5,464 bases of DNA from Candidatus Endomicrobiellum dinenymphae (GTDB taxonomy: Bacteria; Elusimicrobiota; Endomicrobiia; Endomicrobiales; Endomicrobiaceae): NCBI GenBank assembly GCA_020328135.1, contig JAIXNA010000048.1, forward strand, positions 1 to 5,464, written 5' to 3'. This document shows, in pieces, positions 4,852 to 5,464 of the stretch. Numbering within the stretch: position 1 is the first letter of the stretch; the number at the start of each line of letters is the position of its first letter. Below the pieces are notes generated by a model, which was not told the origin of the DNA, searched no databases, and worked only from the letters and a program-made list of their open reading frames with translations. The translations under genes and the position numbers were made by a program.

Positions 4852-4959
4852 ATGATAATGGCAAACGACATGCTTACAGAGATAATAGAAACAAGTTTAT
4901 CTGAAAAACAAATATGGAATGATGATGCAACTTTAGAAAATGAGATTTATATAAAAACA

Positions 4960-5464
4960 ATGAAGAAAAAACAACATCTTTTTATCACTATTGAGGGAGG
5001 GGAAGGGTCCGGTAAAACTACGCAGTCGCTGCTTCTAAAAAAATATCTTGAACAAAAAGGTTATAAAGCGTTGCTTACAAGAGAGCCCGGCGGCACTGTT
5101 TTGGCTGAATCTATAAGGCGTATTCTTTTAGACCCAAGCTCAAACTTTGTTCCGCTCAGCGAATTGTTTTTGTATGAGGCTGCAAGGGCTCAGCACGTGG
5201 AAGAATTTGTTTTGCCCGCTTTAAAGGCCGGTAAAGTTGTTATTTGCGATAGATTTATAGATGCTACGATGGCATATCAAGGTTACGGCAGAAAACTAAG
5301 CTTGCCGCTGATAAATAAGCTTAACATGGCTGCTTCTTTTGGACTGATGCCAATGTTGACAATATATTTAGATATAAAGCCTTCTAAAGGTTTAAATAAA
5401 GCAAAAAAACTAAACAAAGAATCATACGGGGGAACGGGCGATAGAATTGAAAGAGAATCTATGC
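4960..5464 (+). CDS. tmk: Thymidylate kinase (3' end outside window)
   Basis: Tmk phosphorylates dTMP to dTDP with ATP in the cytoplasm and is essential for dTTP supply. 168 codons are present of the roughly 200-210 usual, and the frame is open at the window edge. The P-loop is GGEGSGKT (residues 13-20), followed by TREPGGT (40-46), the DR motif in CDRFIDATMAYQGYG (96-110), and YLDIKP (136-141). The LID region and C-terminus begin at the edge. ATG 4960 gives the normal short leader before LFITIEGGEG but has no Shine-Dalgarno. The same frame is open back to 4810, and ATG 4852, 12 bases after AAGGA (4835-4839), would add 36 residues (MIMANDMLTEIIETSL...) that are not typical of Tmk. I keep 4960 on family length; the extension may be real or the tail of a decayed gene. 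Confidence 0.95.
   Translation, partial: MKKKQHLFITIEGGEGSGKTTQSLLLKKYLEQKGYKALLTREPGGTVLAESIRRILLDPSSNFVPLSELFLYEAARAQHVEEFVLPALKAGKVVICDRFIDATMAYQGYGRKLSLPLINKLNMAASFGLMPMLTIYLDIKPSKGLNKAKKLNKESYGGTGDRIERESM

Overview
This is an AT-rich bacterial window. On the + strand it carries most of the conserved translation/RNA-processing operon khpA-rimM-trmD-rplS-rnhB-yraN (119-2960). On the - strand is a periplasmic thiol-redox pair, tlpA-ccdA (2957-4149). About 800 bases follow with no convincing gene, and then a thymidylate kinase gene (tmk) runs off the right edge. The TlpA-type thioredoxin with a signal-like N-terminus plus its CcdA partner implies an envelope with an oxidising outer compartment. 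The low GC, a decayed gene (rimM), degenerate intergenic repeats and a long empty spacer would fit a genome under reduction, such as an Endomicrobium-like Elusimicrobiota endosymbiont. That taxonomic guess is inference from gene order and style only.

Layout. Bases 1-117 are an exact reverse complement of 161-277, inside khpA. They are therefore probably not the natural upstream sequence but a fold-back chimera, as made by multiple-displacement amplification or at an assembly end. khpA itself (RNA-binding KH protein) is intact from 119. RimM is reduced to its C-terminal PRC-barrel half; the N-terminal half that normally binds uS19 is absent. TrmD, L19, RNase HII and the YraN nuclease-fold protein are complete with all key motifs. 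yraN and ccdA converge and overlap by 4 bases at their stops; tlpA and ccdA overlap by 4 bases (ATGA).

The spacers are the unusual part. A short motif close to TTAGTTGACTATAG recurs at 1388, 2482, 4174 (diverged) and 4773, always outside conserved genes. The copies at 2482 and 4174 continue into sequence that looks like two diverged members of one hairpin-forming element. The 4174 copy contains a good candidate promoter for tlpA-ccdA. Next to it (4261-4310) lies a decayed relic of what looks like a widespread dispersed palindromic repeat carrying CGACGAAGCARTCCAG.

Functionally, KhpA, RimM, TrmD and L19 act on ribosome assembly and tRNA modification. RNase HII removes ribonucleotides from DNA, and Tmk makes dTDP. 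CcdA carries electrons across the inner membrane to keep the TlpA CPPC cysteines reduced. I saw no defence system, CRISPR array, transposase, tRNA or rRNA, and nothing that amounts to a clearly new multi-gene system. The items most worth checking are the fold-back, the half-size RimM, the intergenic element family and the possible N-terminal extension of Tmk.
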